Shown: positions 17,287 to 25,942 of the stretch, piece after piece | Layout: every line of letters begins with the position of its first letter | How positions within the stretch are numbered: the stretch's first letter is position 1 | The notes under the pieces: model-generated | What the model saw: the letters and a program-made list of their open reading frames with translations, nothing else | What the model was told of the DNA's origin: nothing | Database searches by the model: none | Source of the DNA: an uncultured Muribaculaceae bacterium | Lineage (GTDB): Bacteria > Bacteroidota > Bacteroidia > Bacteroidales > Muribaculaceae | Direction: 5' to 3' | NCBI GenBank assembly: GCA_947629175.1 | Contig: CANRCT010000025.1 | Span: 1 to 48,542, forward strand | Length of the DNA stretch: 48,542 bases | Translations under genes and position numbers: made by a program

Positions 17287-17703
17287 ATGAAAGGAACAGA
17301 ACACTTCAAAGAAATCATCCAAAACTACCTGGAGCAGAGAAAAGCCGAGGATGCGCTTTTCCGCGAGAAAGCCGGGCGCGTTAACCGACCGATAGATGAC
17401 ATCATCACCGCAATACTCAACTACGTGCAGAAATCCGGTTGCAATGGTTTCAGCGATGAAGAAATCTTCGGACTCGCCACCCATTTTGCTGAGGAAGAAA
17501 CAATCGAAATCGGCAAGCCTATCAATTGCGGAGTGGTCGTGAACCATCACATCGAACTGACCGAGGAAGAAAAGGCAGAACAACGTGCCGCCGCACTCAA
17601 ACGCTATCAAGAGGAAGAACTACGCAAGTTACAGACCCGTAACTCCAAGCCGAAAGCGGTAAAACCGCAGCCCCAGGCAGAACCATCACTCTTTGACTTC
17701 TAA
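17287..17703 (+). CDS. PcfK-like protein
   Basis: A 138-aa protein of the PcfK family, found in conjugative plasmids and integrative elements. The conserved N-terminal region is HFKEIIQNYLEQR, then ILNYVQKSGCNGFSDEEIF. The C-terminal third is a charged coiled region (TEEEKAEQRAAALKRYQEEE) and a tail rich in Lys, Pro and Gln. It is followed by PcfJ after 4 nt, the usual pairing. The two are conserved together in transfer modules, but their biochemical role is unknown. Confidence 0.85.
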   Translation: MKGTEHFKEIIQNYLEQRKAEDALFREKAGRVNRPIDDIITAILNYVQKSGCNGFSDEEIFGLATHFAEEETIEIGKPINCGVVVNHHIELTEEEKAEQRAAALKRYQEEELRKLQTRNSKPKAVKPQPQAEPSLFDF

Positions 17704-17707
17704 GCAA

Positions 17708-18982
17708 ATGAAAGCAAGAACATCTTTCGAGAAATCAGTGGTAGCCGCAAATGAGCGTCTAACCGATATTGCCCAAAAGCAGATAGATTGGGCAGTGAAC
17801 AAATGCGTCAGTCATGTTGCATTCAGAAATGCCCACGACAAATGTGTCTGCGGAGACTGCGGTCATTCCTTTATCTATGACGGCAAAGCCAAGAACATCC
17901 GTTGCCCTCACTGCGAAAAATTGCTGACAATCAATGATACCAAGAAGCGCAATATCGAATATAAGACCTATTTCGGGACGCTTGAAATCATAGACGTAAT
18001 ACAAGTTTTGCGTGTGCATCTTCTTGAAGTGAAATATCGCAAAGGACACGAACTGAAATCTTTTGCCGGAGAGGTCTGCCGCCTGTGGGTCAGCAATAAA
18101 GGACAATTAGCCGCCACAAGTCTCAGAAGGTGTTTGGGTTGGTATGTCGATTCGTTCAATTGGCAAAGCAAAATTGAACTGCGCCAGTTGTCAGACGTGC
18201 TGATGCACATATCCGATTGCTACATTTATCCTCATTACCGTTTGCTTCCCGAACTTCGCAGGAACGGCCTGAAATCTATCTCCATGGACGTTCATCCCAT
18301 ATCACTGATGAAGGCACTCCTGACCGACCCGCGCATTGAAACCCTTCAAAAGCGAAGCGACCACAATGCGTTGAAGCATTTCCTTCAGAACGGGAGCGAC
18401 CTTAAGCATTGTTGGGACTCTTACAAGATAGCGATGCGCAGAGGCTATCTTCCCGATGATATGATGATGTGGTGCGACCTCATAAAACTGCTTGACAAGT
18501 GCGGACGCGACATACGTAACCCCAAATATGTATGCCCCACAGACCTCAAAGCCGAGCATGACCATTGGCTCAATAAAGTCAGAAAGGCAGAGCAAAAGAA
18601 GCGCGATGAAATTCAGTTGAAGAAAGCCAAGGAAGATGAAGCCAACTTTTATGCTACAAAGAGCCGCTACTTCGGAATTGTCATCGCAGACAAAGACATC
18701 GAAATATCAGTGCTCGACTCCATCGAGGCATATAAGAACGAGGGTGAACACATGAAGCACTGCGTATTCAGAGCGTCATATTATACCAAACCGGAGTCAA
18801 TAATCCTCTCGGCACATGACCGCGAGGGTAACCGCATCGAAACCGTCGAGTTTTCAATCGTAGAAGGCCGCGTGATACAAAGTCGAGGAGTATGTAACTC
18901 TAACACCGAATACCATGACAGAATAGTTAATCTTGTTAACACTAACGCCTACCGCTTCCTTCAAGCCAAGGCTACCGCATAA
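17708..18982 (+). CDS. PcfJ-like protein
   Basis: A 424-aa PcfJ-family protein. Near the N-terminus is a zinc-ribbon-like set of cysteines (KCVCGDCGHSF, then IRCPHCEKLL). The C-terminal part has the conserved block EHMKHCVFRASYYTKPES followed by VEFSIVEGRVIQSRG. The ATG at 17708 was chosen; an in-frame TTG at 17693 would overlap the PcfK stop. It pairs with PcfK and is closed by a terminator at 19002-19039. Role in conjugative elements is not known at the biochemical level. Confidence 0.85.
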   Translation: MKARTSFEKSVVAANERLTDIAQKQIDWAVNKCVSHVAFRNAHDKCVCGDCGHSFIYDGKAKNIRCPHCEKLLTINDTKKRNIEYKTYFGTLEIIDVIQVLRVHLLEVKYRKGHELKSFAGEVCRLWVSNKGQLAATSLRRCLGWYVDSFNWQSKIELRQLSDVLMHISDCYIYPHYRLLPELRRNGLKSISMDVHPISLMKALLTDPRIETLQKRSDHNALKHFLQNGSDLKHCWDSYKIAMRRGYLPDDMMMWCDLIKLLDKCGRDIRNPKYVCPTDLKAEHDHWLNKVRKAEQKKRDEIQLKKAKEDEANFYATKSRYFGIVIADKDIEISVLDSIEAYKNEGEHMKHCVFRASYYTKPESIILSAHDREGNRIETVEFSIVEGRVIQSRGVCNSNTEYHDRIVNLVNTNAYRFLQAKATA

Positions 18983-19001
18983 AGTTCCAAGTTCTGATAC
19001 C

Positions 19002-19039
19002 CTCCGACTCTCGCAGAGATGCGCGAGCCGGAGTTTTTT
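19002..19039 (+). terminator. Terminator after pcfK-pcfJ
   Basis: CTCCGACTCTCGC pairs with GCGCGAGCCGGAG around a 6-nt loop and is followed by six Ts. It touches the stop codon of the convergent minus-strand gene. Confidence 0.75.
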
Positions 19040-19782
19040 CATTCTGAATGACCCAAAAGTTGGTTACAGATGGCTATATAATTGGCATCAATCGAAGCAT
19101 CACCATAATAAGCCTCTGCAAAGGCTCCGGCCAAAACCATTGCAAGATGTCTATCGCGGGAGCATTTTGATGCGTTTATAATTGCCTCGTTGAAGCTATG
19201 GCTATAATAGAAGCATCGCCAGGCAAATGTTATGTACTCCAGATAGTCACGCCAATGATGCTCCGAACCACTTTTGTAGTAGTTGAGCGTAACCGGATAA
19301 TCCTTTGCAATCTCATCCTTGGATTGACCCTCTTTTAACCTTCTGAGTATAGGCATCAATGCCCGAGCATAATGCTCTTGCTTACCTCCGTGAAAGAAAG
19401 ATACCCAATCAAGATGCGTCTGCCTTTCTTCAGTTTCATTCCCCGAAAGGATGAAAGCTGCCGTAATCATGGCTTGCTTCATCTTGAATGGGATGCCAAT
19501 TCGAGGACCATAATAATAATCATAGTTCCATGTCTCGAGATTCAGATGATTCTCATATTTTTCTGAATCCGGATGATTAAAAGCATAAGAGAGTTTGGTA
19601 TAAAACCGATGCTTATAGTAATTCCCGCCATCGCAGAAAAACGGCAACTCCGTTTTGATACACAGCCCTATTGCTGATAGCTTTGCCTGCGGAGAAACCA
19701 ATCTTTCATTGAAGCATTCTTGGTCATGCTCGTATGTCCAGGCTGCCAAATCACCAATCAATGCTCCGCTAAACATCATCAT
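19039..19782 (-). CDS. ADP-ribosylglycohydrolase-like protein, metal sites degenerate
   Basis: A 247-aa protein with the overall pattern of the DraG/ARH fold: GALIGDLAAWTYE at the start, and HSFNEAIINAS then LAGAFAEAYYG near the C-terminus. The two motifs that bind the di-metal centre in active members, TDDT after the first helix and GD(S/T)DT before the last, are not present; the latter reads CSRDRH. It may bind ADP-ribose or a related ligand without hydrolysing it. It is the last gene of the 13-gene minus-strand run and overlaps the upstream gene by 14 nt. Three consecutive ATGs offer alternative starts. Confidence 0.65.
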   Translation of the reverse strand: MMMFSGALIGDLAAWTYEHDQECFNERLVSPQAKLSAIGLCIKTELPFFCDGGNYYKHRFYTKLSYAFNHPDSEKYENHLNLETWNYDYYYGPRIGIPFKMKQAMITAAFILSGNETEERQTHLDWVSFFHGGKQEHYARALMPILRRLKEGQSKDEIAKDYPVTLNYYKSGSEHHWRDYLEYITFAWRCFYYSHSFNEAIINASKCSRDRHLAMVLAGAFAEAYYGDASIDANYIAICNQLLGHSE

Positions 19783-20545
19783 CTTCGAAATCTAAAATTA
19801 TGGGGACGCTTTGACCGGTACCGAAGTCCGACAGGATGTCGGCAACAGTTACAGATGAAAGCAAGGAATGGCTGATTAGAAAATAGTCTATTCGATTGCC
19901 GAGACCGGTAGAACGGTAATTACCGTAGAAAGTTGGGATATTGGCATCGGGATTGATCTCTCTGAAGCTATCAACGAGACTACAATTTTTCAACAGGTCG
20001 TTAAAATTTTCACGTTCCCATTTATAGAAGCAAGGACGATTATGTTCCAGACGCTTCTCGCAGGTATCCTTTATTGTATGGACGATGTTTAAGTCACCGC
20101 AGATGACAACAGGCTTCTGAACAGTTAGTTGCTTGATAAAGTCCTGAAATGCTGTGTCCCAACGTTGTCGATATACCTCAGCTCCTTCTAAAGTCTTATT
20201 TGCAAATGGCACATAGGCATTGACAAGGAAGAAATCCTTGCAGTCGAAAGCCTGCATATGCCCATCCTTGCCAAGAAAATCATCATTTATCCGTTCCGGA
20301 GAAAGGAAACCAGGAAACATGCCTGCATCCTCCGGAATCTTCCAGTAGGCTGTAACGCCGCTCCAACTGCCATAATCGTTGAGATTGAAGAGTTGGCGAT
20401 ACCCTTCAATCTTGTATTCGTCTCGACCATCGTTGCAACGCACCTTCTGTAGGCAAATGAAATCCGGACGGTATCGATAAGCCAGTTCTTCCAGTTCATC
20501 ATACCGTTTATCTATTCCATTGATATTCCAGCTGATTATCCTCAT
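19769..20545 (-). CDS. Exonuclease III/AP-endonuclease-like protein lacking key catalytic residues
   Basis: A 258-aa endonuclease-exonuclease-phosphatase fold protein close to XthA. Conserved parts: RIISWNINGI at the N-terminus, VNAYVP, GDLNIVHT with the D-x-N pair, and RIDYFLIS. Two catalytic positions differ. The metal-binding glutamate of the LQE(T/V)K motif is lysine (ICLQKVRC), and the terminal SDH motif is replaced (GTGQSVPIIL). Either a pseudoenzyme with a binding role or a recently inactivated repair nuclease. It overlaps the ADP-ribosylglycohydrolase-like gene and follows the Cys-rich mini-gene by 12 nt. Confidence 0.75.
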   Translation of the reverse strand: MRIISWNINGIDKRYDELEELAYRYRPDFICLQKVRCNDGRDEYKIEGYRQLFNLNDYGSWSGVTAYWKIPEDAGMFPGFLSPERINDDFLGKDGHMQAFDCKDFFLVNAYVPFANKTLEGAEVYRQRWDTAFQDFIKQLTVQKPVVICGDLNIVHTIKDTCEKRLEHNRPCFYKWERENFNDLLKNCSLVDSFREINPDANIPTFYGNYRSTGLGNRIDYFLISHSLLSSVTVADILSDFGTGQSVPIILDFEDDDV

Positions 20546-20557
20546 ATATTTGATGCT

Positions 20558-20716
20558 TTAATCCCAGTCGGCAAAGTCATCCGGGGACGGTTCATGAAAA
20601 TATAAGGTGCGGTAGCGAGTGCCTCTATTGCAGGTGCAATTCCGGCACTGACATTCAGGACAACATTCCTGTTGTGTCGGCTGACTATCTTCCGGTTTTT
20701 CTTCTTCTGTTTCCAT
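20558..20716 (-). CDS. 52-aa cysteine-rich protein
   Basis: A short ORF that fits exactly between its neighbours: its ATG is one nt past the stop of the alcohol dehydrogenase gene and its stop is 12 nt before the exonuclease-like gene. The acidic N-terminus (METEEEKPEDS) is followed by a dense cysteine cluster (ECCPECQCRNCTC) and an acidic tail (SPDDFADWD). The spacing CC-x2-C-x-C-x2-C-x-C suggests metal binding or a redox role. No family recognised. Its position inside a tightly packed operon supports it being real. Confidence 0.6.
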   Translation of the reverse strand: METEEEKPEDSQPTQQECCPECQCRNCTCNRGTRYRTLYFHEPSPDDFADWD

Positions 20717-20717
20717 A

Positions 20718-21764
20718 TCATTCCATTAAATCCGGCATAATGGCTACCTTTATGACATTGTCCTTCTTTTTCTCGAAAAGCTTATATGCCTTGTCTATTT
20801 GAGACAATGGATAACGATGTGTAATTAGCGGAGTTGTGTCAATCTTGCCGGCCTCTATCAGCTTGAGTATCTCCGCGCAGTCGCAACCGTCGACACCACC
20901 TGTCTTGAAAGTTAGGTTCTTACCATACATCCACGGCAAAGGCAACTCCTGCGGTTTGTCGTAGAGAGCAACAATCGTGACTATGGCATTGGGACGGGCA
21001 CATTCCCATGCCATCTGAAATGTATCCTTGGCTCCGGCCACTTCTATAACTCGGTCGGCCCTGCGATCATCGGTGAGTTCATCAATAACTTCCGCGCATT
21101 CCCACGGCTCGACGACATACACATCGGGGTAATGTTCACGGACGAAATTGCGTCGAAATTCATCCGGCTCGCAGACTACAATCTGCTTGGGATTGTAGAG
21201 AGCCACGCACTGCAATGTGCAGAGGCCGGTCGGTCCGGCTCCGAGAATGAGAACAGTATCCTCTGGCGTTATCTCCGATATACGGGCAGCCCAAGAACCT
21301 GTGGCGAGAATATCACCTACAAAAAGAGCCTGCTCATCGCTCACACTGTCGGGTATGCGGTTCAATCCCTGATTGGCCAAAGGAACGCGCACATATTCAG
21401 TCTGACCACCGTCGATTCGGCAGCCAAGAGCCCAGCCGCCATGCTCCGACTCGCAGTTGTTGACATATCCACGCTTACAGAAAAAGCATTCCCCGCAAAA
21501 GGTCTCTACGTTGACGGTTACACGGTCACCTACCTTGACATTGCGAACATCAGAGCCAACCTCTTCTACAACACCGACCATTTCGTGACCAACGGTTATT
21601 CCGGGCACTACTTGAGGTACGCTGCCATGCTTTATATGAAGGTCGCTCGTGCAGATGCTTCCGAGTGTAACACGCACGATTGCATCCTGCGGATCCTTCA
21701 ATTCCGGTCTCGGCTTGTCAATCAATTCAAACCGCCCTTTTTCTATGTATGTATATGCCTTCAT
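20718..21764 (-). CDS. Zinc-dependent medium-chain alcohol dehydrogenase
   Basis: A 348-aa MDR-family NAD(P)-dependent dehydrogenase. Catalytic zinc ligands are in SICTSDLH and GHEMVGVVEEVG. The four structural-zinc cysteines are CGECFFCKRGYVNNC. The Rossmann motif is LILGAGPTGLCTLQ near residue 170. The length is normal and no active-site residue seems lost. The substrate is uncertain; relatives act on alcohols or sugar alcohols. A metabolic oxidoreductase inside a defence-type operon is unusual. Gaps are 1 nt to both neighbours. Confidence 0.85.
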   Translation of the reverse strand: MKAYTYIEKGRFELIDKPRPELKDPQDAIVRVTLGSICTSDLHIKHGSVPQVVPGITVGHEMVGVVEEVGSDVRNVKVGDRVTVNVETFCGECFFCKRGYVNNCESEHGGWALGCRIDGGQTEYVRVPLANQGLNRIPDSVSDEQALFVGDILATGSWAARISEITPEDTVLILGAGPTGLCTLQCVALYNPKQIVVCEPDEFRRNFVREHYPDVYVVEPWECAEVIDELTDDRRADRVIEVAGAKDTFQMAWECARPNAIVTIVALYDKPQELPLPWMYGKNLTFKTGGVDGCDCAEILKLIEAGKIDTTPLITHRYPLSQIDKAYKLFEKKKDNVIKVAIMPDLME

Positions 21765-21765
21765 T

Positions 21766-22551
21766 TTACTCTAATATAGTCTTCCAACTGGCTATCTTCT
21801 CCTCCAATGTTGAATGAGTGTTTGTAGGACTAGTACTTGGCAACAACACTAATCTGATTTGCGCCGGGAGACAAGATATATCAGTATGTTCCCTAAATAA
21901 GTTCATCGACTTTTTACCGTTGAATCCGATAATTCTTAATGATGGATGCTGAGCAACAAATCTAACTATATCATTCGCATTGCCATCTGTAATATCAGCA
22001 TCCCCGCTGCTTTCCCTTACAGCGGAGTCAAGAACGTCCCAAAGGGCGATTTTACGCCGTTCCAACAAGGACAATTTTGCCATATACGAATCAGGAATAG
22101 CCTCATTGAAAAGTTGTGCTATAATCCTCCAAAGTTGATTTCCGGGATTGGCGTAATATTCCCTTTTCTGCAATGACAGCTTTCCCGGCAGGGTTCCTAA
22201 TATAAGAATCTCGGAGTTAGCGTGGGCAATAGGAGGCAAGCCTTTCGTTATTTTCACCGAAGGAGATGTTGCATGTCCGGTAACCTTCGCAACCCCATGG
22301 GCTTCAACGCGCTTGGCTGCCCCCTTGCTGTTTCCGGAGTGTCTGATTATCCATCGGTTGCCGGATGGCTGTGAGGCACTGGGTATTAGACCTTCACGCA
22401 GAAGTTTGCGTAAAGGTTGCCCCTTTGTGGAATAACTCAGCACTCCTTGTTGCTCCAGATGCTTTGAAACCTCGTTGGGCTCAACATAGTCTAATCCCTT
22501 CATTTCGAGATAAGAATCTATCAGAGCGATTATTCTTTTGATATCAGCCAT
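21766..22551 (-). CDS. Uracil/hypoxanthine-DNA glycosylase with N-terminal extension
   Basis: A 261-aa protein. The C-terminal ~160 residues match the UDG superfamily group that removes deoxyinosine/uracil: motif GTLPGKLSLQKREYYANPGN and the closing LLPSTSPTN. The first ~75 residues are an added domain resembling a small winged helix (EVSKHLEQQGVLSYSTKG, then RWIIRHSG), joined by a linker. Base-excision activity is expected from the family. It lies 2 nt from its downstream and 2 nt from its upstream neighbour, and an exonuclease III-like gene is in the same operon, which would fit a base-excision pair if that partner were active. Confidence 0.75.
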   Translation of the reverse strand: MADIKRIIALIDSYLEMKGLDYVEPNEVSKHLEQQGVLSYSTKGQPLRKLLREGLIPSASQPSGNRWIIRHSGNSKGAAKRVEAHGVAKVTGHATSPSVKITKGLPPIAHANSEILILGTLPGKLSLQKREYYANPGNQLWRIIAQLFNEAIPDSYMAKLSLLERRKIALWDVLDSAVRESSGDADITDGNANDIVRFVAQHPSLRIIGFNGKKSMNLFREHTDISCLPAQIRLVLLPSTSPTNTHSTLEEKIASWKTILE

Positions 22552-22553
22552 AT

Positions 22554-23171
22554 TTATAGTAGCGAAGTATAAATCCTTTCGAAAATCAATCTCAATTGAG
22601 CTTCATCTTTTATAATCTCCCGGAGGGATTTAAGCCGAGCAACATTGGGCGACTCCGGAACCCATAGCTTCAAGTATCCACCTTCGGAATACTTCTCATG
22701 GAGATGGTCGAGGGTGCGCTGCCAATGCCCTTCTTTATCCAAATCCGGATAATGGTCGAGACCATATTGGATAGTGCGCTCTATAATCTTCTCCGGCACG
22801 ATGTAGCGGTCGGCTTCTGCAACGATCTTGCCATAGATGCTTCGCGGCTCATGGTCAGAAGATGCACGGTGATCTTCTACAGCCTGGGCCATTGTCTCTA
22901 TTTCTTCCGGAGAGAACCACTCTTTCAGTCGTTCCGTTTCCCGGACGATACGTCCTGATTCCAGATGATGCGTTTTTCGGTCGACCTCCAGACCGAGGTC
23001 ATGGAAGGCTGCAATCGCATACACCATCTCTTGAATCACCGGATAATGCCTGGCAATCCCAAGACTCTGCTTGATAACCATCTGCGCATGATCCTCCCGA
23101 TGCGCGGCGTCAAACCGCTCATACCTCGGAAGCACCTCTCTTTCGATATATAAAACGAGTGATGGATACAT
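22554..23171 (-). CDS. HD-domain phosphohydrolase
   Basis: A 205-aa HD-domain protein. The metal ligands H...HD...D are visible: FDAAHREDH, IAAFHDLGLEVDR, AVEDHRASS and VAEADRY. HD proteins of this size hydrolyse nucleotides or phosphodiesters; the substrate here is unknown. The start is 4 nt downstream of the qatD stop. Base composition changes around this point, from AT-rich upstream genes to a more balanced composition here (judged by eye), so a cassette junction may lie at the qatD-HD boundary. Confidence 0.8.
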   Translation of the reverse strand: MYPSLVLYIEREVLPRYERFDAAHREDHAQMVIKQSLGIARHYPVIQEMVYAIAAFHDLGLEVDRKTHHLESGRIVRETERLKEWFSPEEIETMAQAVEDHRASSDHEPRSIYGKIVAEADRYIVPEKIIERTIQYGLDHYPDLDKEGHWQRTLDHLHEKYSEGGYLKLWVPESPNVARLKSLREIIKDEAQLRLIFERIYTSLL

Positions 23172-23175
23172 AGCC

Positions 23176-23862
23176 TTACTTTATACGATTTAAGAGAGTC
23201 TGAAAATTATTATAAATCTGATATTCTGAAATTCCCAAATTAGTCAGTGCATTTTTTATATTCGATTTTCTATTAAAAGGAGCATCGGATTCAGTTAAAA
23301 TTCGGTCCAGTGGAATTCGACTAATTATTTTTCGACCAGACTCCGATATAGTCATAGCTTCATTAACTGAAAAATAATAACCTGCTACAACAATCTCTTC
23401 AATAAGTCGTAATGGACCGCTGTACCAATGAAATATTACATTATTGACAGAATATTCTTTTAGCATGTTTAAAGTTTCTACCTCACCTTTACGAGAATGA
23501 ACACTTACAATTTTATTCTGTCCTCTTAGGCATTCGCAAATATAAGCAAATGAAGATAATTGGACATCTTTTGAGTGTATAAAGTCTTTACTAAAATCCA
23601 AGCCAACTTCACCGATATAAGATGTCGAAGAAAATAATGACTTAAACAAACTTAATTCTTGATAGTTGTCGGTTGCCAGCTGTGGATGGAATCCAAGAGC
23701 CAATCTAATATGCTTAAAACCTAAGACATGGGGATGGCCGATTCTGAAATGTTGTGGTGAATTAGTCATTCCGATTATAATATTTCCATTTTGTTCCCAT
23801 CTTTTGAGATGAGACTCGGGATTAGGAATCATATCGAAATGACAATGAGTATCAATAATCAT
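23176..23862 (-). CDS. qatD: QatD, TatD-family DNase of the Qat anti-phage system
   Basis: A 228-aa TatD-like hydrolase. The N-terminal HxH is IDTHCHFDM, the metal-bridging glutamate is in GEVGLDFS, later histidines are in VHSRKGE and IFHWYSG, and the final aspartate is in LTESDAPF, so the active site looks complete. Its ATG overlaps the qatC stop (ATGA). Together with the KAP ATPase, the small QatB and the QueC-like QatC this makes a complete four-gene Qat set, known to protect against phages by an unresolved mechanism. Confidence 0.85.
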   Translation of the reverse strand: MIIDTHCHFDMIPNPESHLKRWEQNGNIIIGMTNSPQHFRIGHPHVLGFKHIRLALGFHPQLATDNYQELSLFKSLFSSTSYIGEVGLDFSKDFIHSKDVQLSSFAYICECLRGQNKIVSVHSRKGEVETLNMLKEYSVNNVIFHWYSGPLRLIEEIVVAGYYFSVNEAMTISESGRKIISRIPLDRILTESDAPFNRKSNIKNALTNLGISEYQIYNNFQTLLNRIK

Positions 23863-25211
23863 CTGAAATATTTCTTAATGTTTTCTGGAGCACAGTCATC
23901 TATCCAAAGTTTAAGTTCTTTACGAGTACGCATCACGACGTCGGAAAACTCGCCAAGTTTATCAAGGGGAAGAGGTCCATTTTCAATAAGCCCCATTTCA
24001 ATCTCCTCTTTGGTTAAATCATTTTGCAAGTAACTGATTAACGCCGGCATATCTGGAATTTGCATAATATCCCGTTTCCGAGAATTAAATATGTCGGTTC
24101 CGACATGCTCTTCTACATATATTTTGTGAAGGGCTGCTCGTCTATATATACATGGCATGCAGACACCACAGTGAGTTGCATGAGCATCATCCCTAATATC
24201 TTTCCTCGTTCCTCGTTTACCACACGAACAAGATAAAGCATAAGTTGAGAGTAATAGATTACGATTCTTGCATTTCTCTATCATCTCTCCTTTTGTACAT
24301 AATTGATACTTGTTTACAATCTTATGCTTCAAGCCTAAAGAAAAAAGAAGTGATTGCATTAAACTCAAGAAGTGCGGATGAGTAGTTCTCGTACTACAAC
24401 TGCTTCTCCGTGAAGGTGTCAAAGGAAAATTTAAAGAAATCGTACCATTTTCGGGTATAAAAACCGGCATTTCTTGACTTATAGAATCAGCGACTAATAC
24501 AGCCATGCTTATAAACAAGAAAGAACGAGATCTTAATGTTGTTTCTTTTTGATATTCGGAACCATAAACATCATGCTTATCCATATCAACACGAGTCTGG
24601 ATATGATGAAAATGCTTATAATTCTTTTGAATTACCTGTAATATAGCATCCTGATCTTTTTTTGCGCCCTTGAACATTGAATCTGTATGAGAAACTAAGC
24701 AGACTCTTTCAGAAGATGATTCAAGCTGGTCTATGGCTCCAATTAAGGAATCCATTCCACCTGAGAACAAATTAACGCACTTATGTTTTTCCTTAAATTC
24801 AGTTTTAAATACTTTCTGATGTTTCCCTTTCTTATAAAGAGTATGAAGTTTTCTTTCTTCAAAAGAGATATTCCACAGATCTCCGGTTAAGAAATTAAGT
24901 GTATCTTCCAGACTGTCTTTTATTGATTGGAATAAATTTAAATTTTCGACGGGGAAAGTTACCTCAAATTCTCTACTCCAGCCATCCAGTTCTTTAGTTT
25001 GTCTTGGCAATAAGATATCAATACCATAAACGAGACATCCTATAACAAACAGATCAAATGATACACCAGAAGTGCATCTTGTGAATTTATACAAATTACG
25101 GTAATCCACATTTAAAGATACTTCCGTTTTTACAGAAGATTCATACCCTAATATTATTCTTGCGAATCCGTAGGTGTATTGAGGCTCTGATATTGTAATA
25201 TTAATCTTCAT
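23859..25211 (-). CDS. qatC: QatC, QueC-like protein of the Qat anti-phage system
   Basis: A 450-aa protein with a PP-loop ATPase core: LFSGGMDSLIGAI near residue 150. The C-terminal zinc site is in CSCGKRGTRK and THCGVCMPCIYR, as in the deazaguanine enzyme QueC. It is longer than QueC, with an extra N-terminal ~140 residues. The start at 25211 is an ATG; a TTG 9 nt upstream is the only alternative. It overlaps the end of qatB. QueC chemistry (nitrile formation on 7-carboxy-7-deazaguanine) is a model; in Qat the substrate is unknown. Confidence 0.85.
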   Translation of the reverse strand: MKINITISEPQYTYGFARIILGYESSVKTEVSLNVDYRNLYKFTRCTSGVSFDLFVIGCLVYGIDILLPRQTKELDGWSREFEVTFPVENLNLFQSIKDSLEDTLNFLTGDLWNISFEERKLHTLYKKGKHQKVFKTEFKEKHKCVNLFSGGMDSLIGAIDQLESSSERVCLVSHTDSMFKGAKKDQDAILQVIQKNYKHFHHIQTRVDMDKHDVYGSEYQKETTLRSRSFLFISMAVLVADSISQEMPVFIPENGTISLNFPLTPSRRSSCSTRTTHPHFLSLMQSLLFSLGLKHKIVNKYQLCTKGEMIEKCKNRNLLLSTYALSCSCGKRGTRKDIRDDAHATHCGVCMPCIYRRAALHKIYVEEHVGTDIFNSRKRDIMQIPDMPALISYLQNDLTKEEIEMGLIENGPLPLDKLGEFSDVVMRTRKELKLWIDDCAPENIKKYFR

Positions 25212-25938
25212 ATCCTTCAAATGCTATTAACGTTTCTCTAAAGAGTTCTTGTATTACGGTCTGTCCAGAACGAGATTGCCAGTCTATACTTCTCAAATCG
25301 TGGTTTTCGGATATAGTTTTAGTTTGCTCAATGATATATTCTTTAAGGTCTCTATAAAAACTATTCGTTTCTTTAATACCTTTCTCTTTTATTAGCTTTT
25401 CATAGAAATCAGTGGCTAAATGCTCATATAAGTAATTGCCGAAATACTTAACAATTAATTCTTTGGGACCATAATCTTTAATAGCGGATTCGAACTTTTC
25501 CCCAAACTCATTTATTGATAATGCATCTGCACCTATATCATTCAGCAGATCTCGCATGGCAGCTTTTGCTGCCACTTCATCTAAAGTTCCGGCATTATTA
25601 GCACAATGTTCAATTATAATCCCCTTTGCTTGAGATACATCGTTAATATCAATTCCCTTTCCTAAACCATTCAAGGAACTTATAAAGCCATTATTTTGAA
25701 CATTGCCTAAGAATGATCCCAAGCGTTGAGCCGTCTTCACGCCAGCTCTACCTCCCGTTTTAGAGCCTCCCGAATATGCGCGATTGGAACCGCCAAAATG
25801 TGCTACAGCATTTGACATGATTTTTCTTAGACTATCCTGTGTTGGATGTCCGTCATTAACGGCTTTCGTAACAGAACTACTAAGATTGCTCCACGTCGGG
25901 ACTCCTTTTAGCCCACCATATGCTTTCGATGTTCCCAT
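25201..25938 (-). CDS. qatB: QatB of the Qat anti-phage system
   Basis: A 245-aa protein with the N-terminal MGTSKAYGGLKGVPTW typical of QatB and a Gly/Ser-rich stretch (SNRAYSGGSKTGGRAGVK), followed by an all-helical C-terminal part. No enzymatic motif. The gene lies 4 nt after qatA and overlaps qatC by 11 nt. Identification rests on the N-terminal pattern, the length and the operon order. Confidence 0.8.
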   Translation of the reverse strand: MGTSKAYGGLKGVPTWSNLSSSVTKAVNDGHPTQDSLRKIMSNAVAHFGGSNRAYSGGSKTGGRAGVKTAQRLGSFLGNVQNNGFISSLNGLGKGIDINDVSQAKGIIIEHCANNAGTLDEVAAKAAMRDLLNDIGADALSINEFGEKFESAIKDYGPKELIVKYFGNYLYEHLATDFYEKLIKEKGIKETNSFYRDLKEYIIEQTKTISENHDLRSIDWQSRSGQTVIQELFRETLIAFEGYED

Positions 25939-25942
25939 GGCA

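Noticed and set aside
21132-21779. 215-aa plus-strand ORF
   Set aside because: It lies antisense to the alcohol dehydrogenase gene, whose zinc and Rossmann motifs are intact; the plus-strand product has no family likeness.
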